From assembly GCA_947179155.2 (NCBI GenBank), contig OX359286.1, positions 13,705,913-13,769,912 of the forward strand: 64,000 bases of DNA. The letters run 5' to 3'. A model generated the notes under the pieces. The model was not told the origin of the DNA and did no database searches. It saw only the letters and a list, made by a program, of their open reading frames with translations. The DNA comes from Hedera helix (Eukaryota > Streptophyta > Magnoliopsida > Apiales > Araliaceae). This document shows, in pieces, positions 33,136 through 46,256 of the stretch (its first letter is position 1; the number at the start of each line of letters is the position of its first letter). The position numbers and the translations under genes are program-made.

Positions 33136-34654
33136 TGATAATTAGATTTTATGTCTATTTATTTAATATTTTTAGGCTTAATTATTTGTGAGTTTTAAAG
33201 TATTTTTAGGAATTTAAGTGTTTTATTTATTATTATACATTATTATTATTTTTAACATTTTTATATTATTTTTATTTATTTTATATTTTATTGTGTAGGA
33301 AATAAAGAAGGAAGGGCAAAAGTGTAATTTTGCAAGAAGCCGGTGGCAAAATCGTAATAAAGCAGAATTCTGGGGGTCCTAAGTGTAAATATCCAGCGCA
33401 GTGGCATTCTCGTAAATAACTCATCCGGACTTCCGCGCCATGTGCACATGAAGGTTATAGAGACCGGAAGTGGGACGACGCCGTTTCAGCCAGGAAAGAA
33501 TTAATCTTCGCGCATTGCGCGGTCATGGACGAAGCGGACGTGGAACGACGCCGTTTCAAGGGACGCGGCAGAAGAACAGGCCGCGTAATGCGCTGATGTT
33601 CAGCGGAAATAAAAAAAAATAGAACGCGCGTTGACCAAGTCAACGCCGCGTTTGGCTGGCGCATTAATTCCGGATTCCGCTAATTTTAAGATTTTTTTAA
33701 TTCCAAATTGGATTTTAATTCCTATTAGGGTTTGGAAAAATAAATCCTATTAGGGTTTGAATATATTTGAGGCCTATAAATACATGACAAAAGGGAGAGC
33801 ACATACACACAATAATCTAGAGATACATTGAAGTATTGAAGAAAAGAAGGCAACATCAAGGGTTCAAGGATTGGAGATTGAAGAAGCGCTACAAAATATT
33901 TTATCCTTTATTCTTTTATCTTTAATTTTTGCTAAGATGTTGTTTAATTTGTGAAATTCTTTTTATTTATTTATGAACTAATTTTATTTTAAGATTACAA
34001 TGGAACCCAATGTTTAGTATAAATTAATTCTCTCTTGTTTCAATTATTAATCTTTATAATTCATTTATCATATTTGATGTTTACATGTTATAATTGTTTG
34101 GCCATACAATTATTTGATTTCCTAGATGGCATTGGAAGATACAATCTAGGTTTTGATCTAAATATGATAACATGCATTACGTATAAAATAGGAATATATT
34201 TATATGTTGCATGTAAGTGTTTTGAGAAATTTAAACTTAATGAATCTATTCTTAATTATTTTACATAGAAATATAGTAAATTAATTGGAATAGATATTTT
34301 TATCAAACTCTTGGAAAATGTTTAATAAATATTTTTGAATTTTCACTTAATGAATTGTATTTATTAAATAGTTGTCAAGAGAGTGAAAATATTTATACGA
34401 AACATTGGGAAAAATTGTAGTCTTAACTTTTAAATCTGATATTCATCTTTGCTTAATAATTTGTTTATTTTAGTTAATTAATTTAATTCCATAAAATTTG
34501 AATCGGTTGTTTAAATAAAATTGAGTTGATATAAAATTAGTATTTGAATATTATTATTATTATTTCCTTGTGGGATCGATACTTTACTTACTATTATATT
34601 ACTTATTGGCCACGTATACTTGCGTGAATTTGTCTATACATAAATCTGACAACA
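33136..34654 (+). repeat. 3' LTR of element 4
   Basis: Matches 24748-26261 with scattered substitutions. In the palindrome module (about 33340-33600) the two ACGACGTCGT sites of the 5' LTR read ACGACGCCGT here (33475-33484 and 33545-33554). It is followed directly by the remaining end of the element 1 LTR (34655-34787). Confidence 0.8.
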
Positions 34655-34991
34655 AGTTTCAAATTAATTTTATTATTGTTGAGTTATTTTGTTTGTATTT
34701 GAACTGTGCTATTGATATTGTTACCTTATAAGCTTTATACTTGCGGCATGTGACACTTCAGGCCTATAACAAATTCTAAGTGTTAGAGTTATCATATCTC
34801 CTCCCTTGCCCGTTTCTCATGTTAATCACAAATTAGGATTTCTCTAGCCCTTTCCCCATATTTGGATTTTAAAATTAATCACAGATGCATGTTTTTAAAA
34901 TTTACCATGTCACTATATAAAAAACCATAAATGAAATCTATCCGTACAATCAAAGATATAATTATAATAGAATAGGTTCTAAACAAAAATA

Positions 34992-35250
34992 TACTCCTTT
35001 CCTTCCATTCCAAAATATAAGTTTATTATTAATTTTTTTAAATCAACTTAACACATTTTTAAATTTAAAATTTACGTGAATTCTATTAATTTTAATTAAT
35101 ATAATGATAATTATTATAAATTATCTAAATAATACTACTTATTTTAAGATTTTTAATTTTATAATAGTTAATTAATCATCTTAATTTTAAATTTAAAAAT
35201 ATTTTAAATTATTTTTCAAAAGTCGATTTATAATTAGTAACGCGGAAGTA
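34992..35250. mobile_element. Degenerate Stowaway-like MITE
   Basis: About 259 AT-rich, non-coding bases begin TACTCCTTTCCTTCC and end CGCGGAAGTA, whose reverse complement (TACTTCCGCG) resembles the left end. TA dinucleotides at both ends fit Tc1/mariner-type insertion. The termini are diverged, so this is a tentative call. Confidence 0.45.
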
Positions 35251-35484
35251 TTTAATTACTTTAATTATTAGACAGATAAAATGCGTTAAGTTAAAACAAA
35301 ATTGGTTTCTGACACAAAAAGTCAAAGTTTTTATTTTTTATTTTTGTATTTATTTAATATGATTTTTGCCCGTGGAGGTTTGAGACAAATTTGGTCAGTA
35401 TCTTGGAGTCACCGTCAAAACTCAAAACTCAAAACTCAAAACTGAACATTGAATCTTCCTCTTCAAAGTTCAAAAATCCCAAAT

Positions 35485-35545
35485 ATGCTTTTCCTGACCC
35501 GTGTATGCTAGAGAGCTTAAAGAGAGAAACATGAAGATATTTTAG
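35485..35545 (+). promoter_or_regulatory. Cluster of upstream ORFs before the transporter start
   Basis: Three short ATG frames precede the main start at 35603: 35485-35511 (8 codons and stop), 35505-35534 (9 codons and stop) and 35531-35545 (4 codons and stop). Each overlaps the next. If the transcript begins upstream of 35485 they would be translated first and could reduce main-frame initiation. The transcription start is not visible in the sequence. Confidence 0.45.
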
Positions 35546-35602
35546 AGTATTTTTTTTTGTTCTTACAAATTTCGGGAATCTTTTTTTGTGATTTTTTGGG
35601 TA

Positions 35603-38600
35603 ATGGGTTGGAAGTACAAAGCTGGTTTGGGCTTGATTGGCACTTTTGTATTCATATGGGTCACTTCCGCAGAGATTACTCAGGTAAACTCTTTAATATT
35701 TTTTTACTAATAAATCAATATTCATATGCTCATGCCACTGTTTGCTTGTGTTCTTGATGACTTTTTTTTTTTTTTTTTTGGTGAACCCAAGAACTGTTTT
35801 ATCTTTTGAATTTGGTACGGGAATAAGGGTTTGAAGGGTCTAAAAGATTTGAATTTAATTGGAATTGGATGTTAAATGAAACCCTGTTTTGAGAATTTCT
35901 GAATTATTGGTTTGTTTTTTCAATTTTAGGAAGAGTTTTATGAATATCATATGTGAGCTAGTCATATGGGGGCAGATCACACATCAGTAATATGGAAAAT
36001 CAATGGGGTTGATATAGGTTTGGACCTCCACTCTTGGATAGTCAGCTTTTTAGGAGGAGGAAATAGGGTTTGAACATATATCATAACATTGCGTCCCTAG
36101 AACTTGCGGGGTTTTGTGAGTCCATTTACCCTTCTAAAACTGTTGACCTGTAAATAATTTTGTGATGTCTACAGTATATTAAAAAAAAATAGCCTTTTCA
36201 AAAATTTCTCAGATTTTTCTGCAATTATTTTCTTCTTTGTTCTCTTTCTTTCTGTATTTATAATTAGGTAGGTTGTTTTTATTATGTTTTGGTTGTTATT
36301 ATTTTATTTTTTTTTGAAACAAAAGAGCGGACGTAGTGTTTCCTTGTATACTGATTATCACAACGAAGATAAACCCTGTGACCCAAGTCGTCAACCCCTC
36401 CGGTTCTCTCTTCTGTGCATATTAGAACCCAGATAAACTGATATAAACAACAGAACGTCTACAGAGAAAATAAGGGGTCTTTGGACAAAAAATTCCAGTA
36501 TTGATGCCCGATAGTATATACTATCATGCACCTTTCTTTGAAAAAAAAAAAAGTACTAATACCCAACTTATTCGTGCTTATAAATTTAGTTTGAACATCG
36601 GACCCCTTAAAGTTTGGTTCTGCACTTGTATTTAACATAATCTTTTGTTTATTAAGGAAAGATTCTGTGACAGTTATCTTTTTCCTGAGAGAAATCTAGA
36701 AATGTTGATACAAAGTGATACCAGCCTCCTCTGTAGTGCAAACTACTACAATGTAGCATAGTTTATTTATTTATCTATTTTTTTTTGGGCTCTAGGCCTC
36801 GTTTGTTTTGGCTTTTTGGTGGGGGAGGGTGTTGGTTTTGTCTTGTCAAGAAAGAACGCCATAATTGATTACTCTGGTGACCAGCACTCTATAGGGATTA
36901 TGGATATGTTTATCTAGGCGTCCATTTCCCCATCTGTAAAATTTATGTTGTGTCAGGCTTTTACGTTGCCAATGATGCTCAAGTTATCTCTCATCGATTG
37001 AGTATCTTAAATCTTAATACCTGAGAACTTATTGCATGCGCTAATAGAAATCAGGATTGAGTTTCTTAATCTTTTTCGAGGTTTACTTTGTTCACTGTCG
37101 AAGGTGTGAAATTAATGTGAACTGGCACCACTCCTTGTTCAGGTTATGGGTTAGTGCTGTGCTGCTAATGATGTTATCTCCCATCATTTGAGCTTCTTAG
37201 TAGCTGACAAGTTATTGTGTACAAAGAATTCAGGATCGAGTCAGACTTCCATAATGAAGTTAGAAGCTGTGACACGTGCACAGGATGAATCCTAGTGAAC
37301 CTCTACTTATATTTCAATCTAGAACTTGTAAGATTGACAAATATTTTTCTTAAACTTTCTTAGGTTTCCTTTTGAGGGGGATGGGAGTTGTAGAGTATAA
37401 CATGTTAGATTATAACTTCTAACACTCTGCAGAAATTTGTTGAAGCTTCAGGACATTTACATTTTTTTATCTTGTGTTTGTTTCTGATGCTTCTTTAAGA
37501 TTATTCACTATAGACTTCGTTATAGAACTTTTCGTTGCATCACTTGTAAGAACTCATAGACGTCAATATCTTTCATGATTTTTCTTTCCAAAACTCAAAT
37601 TAATGATGTTCATGTGTTGCAGAACATTTTCTTGGAGTATAAACAGCCGTTTGCTATCACATATCTGGGAGTGTCTCTTATGGTCATCTACTTACCATTA
37701 GCAATTTTTAAAGATTGCATATGCCGCTTACTGGACGCAAATTCGCTTAAGAAACGTTACAGTGATAGCTCTCTCTTGAGTTCTTCAGTTGGACTAACTA
37801 TTCCTCTTCGGGTCAACAAAATGCACCTTTGTCAAGATGAAGCCTTGGAACTAATTGCTGACATGGACCTCAGTGATACAGAACAGGGGTGGCCATTGAT
37901 AAATACGAATCATGATGATGAGTTCTACAGGCTTGAACAAAGCCGTGAGCTTAATTCATGGGAAATTGCTAAATGTAGTCTTTATCTTGCACCAATATGG
38001 TTTCTGACTGAGGTAACTACTTCGGCACTGGCAAACTTCTTTTCTTTTTAATAAATAGTGCTTGTGTTAAACATTAATAAGAAGAAAATCTAGTTCAACT
38101 CTTATGGTGTTTTGAGACTCTAGAAACTTCTGGATTATTTGATAATGCAACCATCGATGGGCTAATAACCCAAACTCCTTTTTGCAGCCCACAACCCAAC
38201 TCAGCCGGAGTGTAAAATAGTTTAAATCCATGTTCAAGGACCATGGTTAGTCTCAAGGAAATGATAATTCCCCTTCCTTTTGTGTTTTATCTTTTTATTG
38301 GTGGAGATGGGATTGGTGGAAGATAGAATCTACTAATGCAAAATGGACTGCTCATAGTACGTGATGAAGGAAGTATGAAACAGTTATCCTTGACAGACCT
38401 GTAATAATATTCATAGGTTCAACAAGTATATGTTTTTCAATGTTTGTACTTTGTGCATGTAGGTTAATAATTACTATTAGATATAACTTTTAAAGCCTCT
38501 GGATGTGCTCAGTTGGTGACATCCTATCCTTTATTCGAAATGGTTATGCATTAAAAAAACTTATGTTTACTTCGTCAATTTTTTAAAAAGATTCTAAGTA

Positions 38601-41600
38601 CTTTAAAATCGGATACTAGAGGTAGCTCTTTTAGCAGAATAAAGTCTCAAGAACCAACTGATCTTCCAGACTTTTCTTCAGTTCCATTTTCTGTTTGTAA
38701 GTAATGTTGCATAAGATGAACCATATGAATAAAATGTTATATGCTGAATAACTGAATAAATTAATCATATCGATAGGAGTGTCATATAGAGATCAATGTT
38801 ATCACTGAAGTTAGTCTTATGCTGTTTGCTTGTAGCCTGTTTTCATTGCTTGCTCCTAGTGAAGGTTGGTGGGATTGAAACCAAATAGGACGAATAGGTC
38901 TTCTTTACTTTCTCATTAAACACCTGCCCATAATAAATCTCGTGTTTTGGTTTGATGACTTGCAGTATTTATCAAACTCTGCGCTGGCAAACACTAGTGT
39001 TGCAAGTACAACAGTTTTAACTTCGACATCAGGACTCTTCACACTATTCTTTGGAGCACTTATTGGCCAAGACTCTGTAAATATTGTTAAGGTCATTGCC
39101 GTTTGTATCAGTATGACTGGTGTAGCACTGACTACAGTTGGAAAAACTTGGGCACCTGATGAATTGTTGAGTGCAGCAGAGTAAGTGCAATAGTTGTTTT
39201 CTTTGCTGTTGTGAGCTTTCACCCAATGTTACACGCTTTATATCGACTACTCTTTACTGCTCTTATTAGAAATTCCATAAACCAATATTGAGAATTCATG
39301 GGTTATAGTAGTAACGCCAAAGTATTTCCAGATTAAATTATTGGCGTTCTTGCTTCTTACATTGGTGTTACTCATGGTTGTTTGATTATGTGTACCATAT
39401 GCATGGCAGTTATTATTATTCAGGTTGCTCCATTTATGTACAATGTTTGTCATACCATTTTGCTTTAGAATTTTATATCCAATCAGAGGCTGATTTATTA
39501 TGGTCATACACCTCACAAATTATAGAATAACAAAAGTAAGCAAGTGGCCCAGGGTGAGGAACCACCTGCCCTCTTCAAGGTGTGAAGGTCAGATATTACC
39601 AGCCACAAAATGAGACTGTTTCCCCCTTTTCCAAAATGTAAAGTATAATTCCTCAAAATAGAAATTATAGAATAAGTGAAGGAATTCTTGGTTTGTTGCA
39701 ATATTGTTTCTCAAACAGTGTTGCATGTCTAAACTAATGTGATAATAGAGGATGATATTTTTATAACATGTCGTAAAATTTAATCTGATATTCTATTATA
39801 ACATGTCGTAAAATTTAATATGATATTCTATATATTCTGGTAGGCTGTTGAGACTATACATATATGTAATGTGTATATACGTTCATTAATAAATCATATA
39901 CTTTTTTAGCGTATACATGCATGCTCTAATAAAGCATATTCTTGCATTGTATGCTTATACTTATAAAGCATATTCTTTTTGTCGTAGAAGAGCCAACTTT
40001 TTGATGTTATGAAGATTTCTTGAAATTATAGACTCCTCTTTCAGCCAATTTAGGTTATTTGTAATTGTTGATATCTAAGAGAGAGGTGAACTTATCAACC
40101 TTTATCTATATTTGTAACTGACTTAAATCTCCTTGTCATTTAAATATATAACTGATTTATCTTTTTCCTTTCAAAGGGCTAAAAAGCATAATATCATCGG
40201 GGACATTTTTGGTCTTCTGTCAGCTGTATCATATGGATTATTTACAGGTATAAAATTCATAACCAAGTTAGAATGGATTTAGTGCTTTAAATAATAATAA
40301 CTGCATTTATCTATTTCCATACTATTTCTTTATTTAACATATGTCTTAGTGCAGTGCTGCTGAAGAAGTCTGCAGGATCAGAAGGAGACAAGGTTGATAT
40401 ACAAAAGTTCTTTGGGTACATCGGGCTGTTTGCTCTTCTTGGCCTTTGGTGGCTTGGTAAGAGGACCAAGAATCTCATTTTTTTTCCTTTGCAAATATGC
40501 AAACTTTAGGTATCAGGTAAATCCTACTGAAAGAAATATTAAGTTGGAAATGGAAATAGTTGAAGATATTGTCAATTTGAGGTAGAGCACTGTCATTGAA
40601 TAATCTGTATCTGAAGGATGAATATGTTGATTGTGGGAAAAACACAATTTGAAAATTAATACATAAGCAAATAAAACGACGACTGGTGCAAAGTTGGGAT
40701 AATTTTTTTTCTGATAGGATTGGAAGGGACTTGAATACAATTGCAACTTTTGTAGTCGTTTTGGTTGCTCATGTCTTGCTTAGTTTTCCAAGTAAGCTCA
40801 ACTAAAGTTGACAAATGTATCCTTGGAGTTGGGACATCAATAAAAGATAAATAATCCTGTTGTTATAAGTAAGACCATATGCACACAAAACATTTTAATT
40901 ATTCCCTTTAGAAGTTAAAATAAAACTAAATTGAAGCTCTCTGTGTTATTGCTATCCCATGTTGGTCATGCCCATGTGGCCATGCTTGAGGTGACGAGGG
41001 TAGACGGGGGTATTTCTAACTTTTGGAGAGAATTAAGGAAATACTTTCAGCCAAGTAGGAATTACTGGTTAATGTTGTGAGAGAAAACTTTAGTGACAAT
41101 TAGATTGGCTTGGTGCATCTCCTATAAAGCCATTGACTTTTGTTGTTGAATGGCTGCCAATAAGCCCAATGGCCTTGCCCATACAATTGTTTCCCTAAAA
41201 CGCAACCCACTGTAATCAAGGAATAGTAGAGATGCCCATACTCATTTAAGGAATTATATAGAGATGGGCTCAAATGATGTTCGCATCTTTTTGTACTTAG
41301 CCTTCTTTACGCCCCCTTAGTTAGAAAAATTGTGCCAAATCCCTAATCCACTGCACATTCTATCAAGGTAATAATGATGAACATCAGAACAATTAAATTC
41401 TTTATGTGTCGTTGGTACATGTTTACCGTTCTTATTCCACCTTCACAATTCAATTGTCTCTTTGTTTTTCAAGTTCTAAAGAATGTGAATTTGGTGTTTT
41501 TTGAAGTTATGAAGAACTCTTTTTGATTATTACCAAGACTGCTAACCCGTGCAAGACACAAGGTTTTTTTTATTTATAAAATTTGTATTTTTTAAATTAT

Positions 41601-43195
41601 ATTTTATATGAAAATTAATATAAATAAATGAATTATGTCAGATTTTTGAATTTTTATTTTAATGTATAGTATACATTTTTGTATTGATCAATAAATTTAA
41701 TAATGTTAATTTGGAGTTATTATTAGTTACCTTTTCATATATTAAATAAATTGAACCTAGCACTTGCCTTTCCATATCCATTAGTTCCCAAATTATGTCA
41801 GATATGCATGCATGTATATATTTTTAATGGGATATGAAGAGTTTATACATTGTATCAAAAAAAAAAAAGTCTTGAATGATTGACTCGGTATTAACTCGGT
41901 ATCGACTCATAACCAACTAAAATGATTTGGTAAAATTATAAAATTATTGAATAAGATCTCTTAATGTCTTGTTATATATATTTATTGATAAGAACCATAA
42001 CATTGCATTATGAATGCAGTATGGCCGCTAAATGCTGTGGGCATAGAACCTCAGTTTGCATTTCCACGTTCAGCATCCGTTGCTGAAATTGTACTGCTGA
42101 ATGGCCTTTTGGGGAGTGTTCTATCAGACTACTTTTGGTATGTTGAACAGCATTCACGTACTTGCGGGTTTCTCTTCGCTCATGAAAGTTTTGAACGAGG
42201 TTTTTTGATTGGCATCGGAAAACAATTTTCCAGAAAAATTAAAATTATTTCATTTAGCATGTGTGATATTTTGCTTTAAAAGGATGAATAAGTTTATGTT
42301 ACTTCTTTGGTGAAAGGTTCTTGTGGTACCATGATCTTAATCTAGAATTTTGAATGACTTCATAGTTCATACTTTTTGAATCCGAACCTGGCGAATTTTG
42401 TTGATTTCTTTGTATTTGTTTTTTGACCTTCGATATCTTACGAGTTGTTTGCTAAACTAAAATGCTTTATTCTTTTCTCGTAGTCTAATACAATTATAGA
42501 AGTTAAACTGGAAAAATGCAACAGGGCTGTCTCTGTGGTTTGGACAACTCCACTGGTTGCTACACTTGGCATGTCCTTGACAATACCCCTTGCAATGATA
42601 GCTGACGTAGTAATACATGGCCGACTCTACTCTGCTGTCTATATTATTGGATGTCTTCAGGTATGCTTAAATTAATCTCACAAAAAAAAAAAAAAAAATC
42701 TTCTTTATATAAGTAGTAGTAAAAAAATGACAATTTCCTAAAGTTTGCCATCATAATTTCAATAGAAAAATGGTTTATATGTTGTTGTCGAATATGGATT
42801 GTGGCTATTGTGGAACTGTAAGCGATAAAATAGAATCCTAATATGTGGGTCATTTCTTTACACTTGTCTATCCCATGTATTCACGTACATCTGTGTTTAA
42901 TATAGATATGAATTTATCGTCATATATAACAACACTCATTTTCATATCATGCAACCATTATTAAACTAACAACTAATCATTTTTAGGAGTAAACATGGGA
43001 CAAAAATACACATTAAATATTTCAAAATTTTGTGCGAGACTATTTTTGTGGAACAGAGTATCACTCGAGTCATTAAACTCTTTTTCCCTCAACAATTTCA
43101 TTGACAACTACACCCTGTTTCAGGTTTTTGCAGGGTTTGTTATAGCCAACATTCCTGAGAAGTATACATGTAGAAGAAACAAACAAGGACTATGA
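35603..43195 (+). CDS. SLC35F5-like / EamA-type membrane transporter (8 exons)
   Basis: Exons read from splice sites and a continuous frame: 35603-35683, 37623-38012, 38966-39180, 40177-40247, 40355-40456, 42020-42137, 42525-42660 and 43124-43195, giving 394 codons plus TGA. All introns are GT-AG, and phases match at every junction. The product starts MGWKYKAGLGLIGTFVFIWV and has about ten hydrophobic segments, among them 'PFAITYLGVSLMVIYLPLAI' (about residues 36-55), 'FTLFFGALIG', 'IVKVIAVCISMTGVALTTVG', 'IIGDIFGLLSAVSYGLFTVL' and 'TTPLVATLGMSLTIPLAMIA'. A soluble loop of about 85 residues lies between segments 2 and 3. This matches the drug/metabolite transporter superfamily, SLC35F5-like branch, found in organelle or vacuolar membranes. 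The substrate is unknown. The start is supported by the conserved N-terminus. Introns are long (up to 1.9 kb) and hold no recognised genes. It is the only intact host gene in the window. Confidence 0.88.
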
Positions 43196-44617
43196 AACTT
43201 TGAGAAGCAGAACTGTGTCATATGAATATACTTGTAATTGTGTCACATTGACAGATTCAGGAGAAAAGATGCAATGAAATATTATTATCCAAAGATGTCT
43301 ATATTGAACTGGAGTCCTACATGAAGCAACAAAAAATGTCAGATTCTTGTTGCGGTAGATACAATGGCATAGTCTGCAAATTAATATGAATACATGGGTA
43401 AATAATTGGTGTGTCTACTTGCAATAAAAGTTCACATGTTTTTGTCGCAATTGAACCTTTATATGTTAGCAAGTGTAATTTTGAGAGATTCCAAAGAAAA
43501 GTTGGTCTCCCTTCTGCTATGGCATCGACATCTTACCATGAAATATGAAATTTGAATTGAAATGTTGGTTTATTTAAAAAAGAAAATACTCCATGCATTT
43601 TAAAATAGAGTAATTTTGACTTTTAAAGTCAAATTTAAGATACTTTCAATTTCAAAGTTAATGTCATTTAACCTCAGTGTTTGCCTCTCAGTGATTAACG
43701 GGAGATCATTGGAAATCTTGAATTTGAATCTCACTTGAATGCAGTAATAGGGGTTACGGATTGCAAGTTTCTGCCTGTTATTGAAAGTCTTTTTCGGAGA
43801 AGGGAGACAAAGTCTGATTGCAATATCGGAAAATTTCACTTTATTAAAAAAAATAAAAGAAGTTAATGTGGTTTATTTAAACGTTATGAATAATACATTT
43901 TATAATTAGTAAAAAAAAATTCCATATTATATCGTGAATTTTAATGTCACCATTCTTTTAATCAAATATTTGTACTATTTTGTTATAAATATTGGTGGAG
44001 TGACCATAAAAAATTACAACATAATTTATTACTAATCCCTATGTTCATAATCTAATTTTTTTTTTAAAATATGCTTAATTTATTAATTATAAAAAGGGCC
44101 AATCTGATCACAGAGGACAAATAAATCTCTATCTATCTGGAGTATAAAATAGAATTCAATTTTGACGGTTATTTTTGGTGTGAAGTGTGAAAAATTTATG
44201 ATGCTGACAAGATCGAACTTCCAAAAGAAATTGTTAATAACAATAAAATTTACCCTCATTTAATTTTAGTTATACACCAAATATATCCAATGGGTAAGAA
44301 AAGTAACAACGAAGACAATTACTTTTATGGATAAATTAATTATTTCGCTCTAAAATTATTTATCTTTTTGAACTACGCCCATGACTTAATTTTTTTGGGT
44401 AAATAATGCAAGAAATTAAGGGACTCTTCAACTTTTTTTTTTTTTTTTTAATTTTTAACAAGGAACTATTTATTTATTTATTTATTCGTTTTAAATTCCA
44501 AACTATAGAGAGAGATCATTTTTCTTGAGAAGTTAATTGTCGTTAACAGACTAGCAGAATTGCATATTCGGGATTTTTGTTTATAATGATGAGATGTAAA
44601 ATATTAGGCAATGTATG
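43196..44617. other. 3' UTR and intergenic DNA after the transporter
   Basis: A possible polyadenylation signal AATAAA lies at about 43422-43427. The remainder is AT-rich and without credible ORFs. A short stretch at 43588-43625 (ACTCC...AAATAGAGTA) resembles a decayed MITE end, but no partner end is clear. Confidence 0.5.
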
Positions 44618-46020
44618 TGTAGTTTCCTAAAGACAATAAGAGATTTAGAAGGAGGGTTGAATAGATTTTTTATTTGAAAAACTTTTGTTTTTTAAGTTAG
44701 GATTACCAGATTATAAATTAATCGAGTTAATTTATTTAAGCACAGTGGAATATTAGTTTAAAAACCCCTTCTAAGATTTATGAAAATCATAGTTTTGAAT
44801 TTAGTTAACTCATATGGAAGACAATCACAACAAATATAAAAATAACGCAGAAAGTAAAGTACTAAAAGTAAATGAGACACATAGATTTTAAGTGGTTTGG
44901 AGCACATAGATCTCCTAGTCCACTGTTTTACTCCTAAAGTAGGGAATACACTACGGATAGGGTGATCACAAAGATCAATTCACAAATAACTATTATAATC
45001 AGCTGAATAACTAAGATTCTTTCAAGTCACATAGACTCGGCTCCACAATGGTCACAAAGACCAGTTCACAAAGAATTCTTCAAGTCACACAGATTTGGCT
45101 CCACAACAATCATAAAAACGAGTTCACAAAGAACTCTTCAAGTCACAAAGACTCAGCTCCAATAGGTCACAAGGACCAAAGAATCACACAGAAAATAAGT
45201 GATTTTAGAGGTGCTGCTAAGTAACTTTAAGTCCCATGTAGAACGACTTAGCAGCAGGATAAGTTGTTCTTGATTGTGGAGTAGAGCTTTTAAGATTTTG
45301 ATAATAATTCGACTTTTTGTTCGTTCAGTCTTATTGTTAGATTAAATCTTCACGTCCTTTTATAGAGAACCTTGAAATCTGTCCATTTAAATGTAGTCGT
45401 TTGTTCATTTAATGTTTCGATCCTAGAAGATCTCTGATGTTAATATTTTGGGAGTGTGTCAGCTTGTTTTCAGCTAGGGTGTCACATCAGTTTGCTACAA
45501 AACCAACCACTTAGGTGTTGTCACATCACCAAACTAGTTGTTAGACATACCTTAGTCTGATCTTCATTTTGAACGTAGGATAATCAACAAACATCTTGGA
45601 AACTTCTCCCTTTAGATCATCCTATTGTCAGTCCACCGTTAGAGGTGTTATACACTACGAATTATGAGCTTTGCGATCCTTTAGCTCTATGATATTCAAT
45701 TTTACGATTCTTTTGCTCTATGATTTGCTGATTTGACTCTGTGAATATGTCATACTTTACAATTTTTGAGTAACTCTGCGATTTGAATCATCTGAACAAC
45801 TTTATGATCGATTACACAGCTTCACAATTGATTAACTTCTTATGATCTATACATTAAATTCATTCCATAGATCATCCTAACAAGTTTGATCTTTTATTTT
45901 AAGTCCTTGTACATCAATTTCTCATTTAAGGATTTTATAAAAGCTATTGATTACAAATATACATTAATAATCTTGTGAGGTCAAATCATCATCAAATCAA
46001 AACATGCATTTGTACTAACA
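44618..46020 (-). mobile_element. Sirevirus-type Ty1/Copia 3' LTR
   Basis: A 1,403-base LTR in minus orientation: on that strand it starts TGTTAGTACAAATG (46020), and its end maps to 44618. It is preceded on that strand by 'ATCATCAAATAAAAGGAGAT' (46021-46040), a purine-rich tract after 'TTTGTCATCATC', typical of Sirevirus and related Copia elements. Imperfect repeats of about 60 bases with AAGTCACACAGA and GTTCACAAAGAA occur at 45010-45180. Other blocks resemble the LTR at 2461-10417. No primer-binding site lies at 44618, in line with a 3' LTR bordering host DNA. Confidence 0.6.
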
Positions 46021-46256
46021 ATCTCCTTTTATTTGATGATGACAAAATCAGTAGTTTCAAGTATTCATCAATTCTAAGATGCATAATACTTTGATTAGAA
46101 TTTAAACATGACTTATATATAGTGAGCAACTGTATTTCTAGAGAGAAAGAATAAATTTATTAATTGAATGTGTAATTTTACAAAGTATGAAACATTTATA
46201 TATATATATATATATAAATATATATATCTTTTCTTTTATTCACATCCTTCATAGAG

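Larger units (their letters stand above)
24748..34654 (+). mobile_element. Element 4: Athila-like Ty3/Gypsy retrotransposon, defective
   Basis: The LTRs are 24748-26261 and 33136-34654 (about 1.51 kb, start TGATAATTAG, end GACAACA). A tRNA-Asp primer-binding site follows the 5' LTR. The interior (6.9 kb) has, in order, gag, protease, reverse transcriptase, RNase H and integrase, all with stops or frame changes, then a 1.3-kb untranslated part ending in a GGGG-containing tract. No env-like gene is evident. Flanks GGTTT and AGTTT are a likely target duplication with one change. The insertion splits the 3' LTR of element 1. The LTR pair differs at many sites, so it is clearly older than element 3. 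Confidence 0.85.
10758..34787 (+). mobile_element. Element 1: gag-only LTR retrotransposon, outer shell of the nest
   Basis: The 5' LTR is 10758-12492 plus 21632-21707 (about 1.81 kb). The interior is only about 1.38 kb (21708-23091). The 3' LTR is 23092-24747 plus 34655-34787 (about 1.79 kb). Both LTRs begin TGTAAGACCCACAAAAATTA and are flanked by GTTAT. A primer-binding-site-like TGGTATTAGAG follows the 5' LTR at 21710, and a G-rich polypurine tract precedes the 3' LTR at 23076-23091. The interior holds one broken gag and no pol, so the element would depend on proteins in trans (compare TR-GAG-type elements). Each LTR was later split by another insertion, and the LTRs show many differences, so it is the oldest member of the nest. 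Confidence 0.8.

Noticed and set aside
41540..41780. Possible MITE in intron 5 of the transporter (ACCCGTGCAAGACAC start)
   Set aside because: The start resembles ends of small elements seen in plants, but I could find neither a matching inverted end nor a target duplication.
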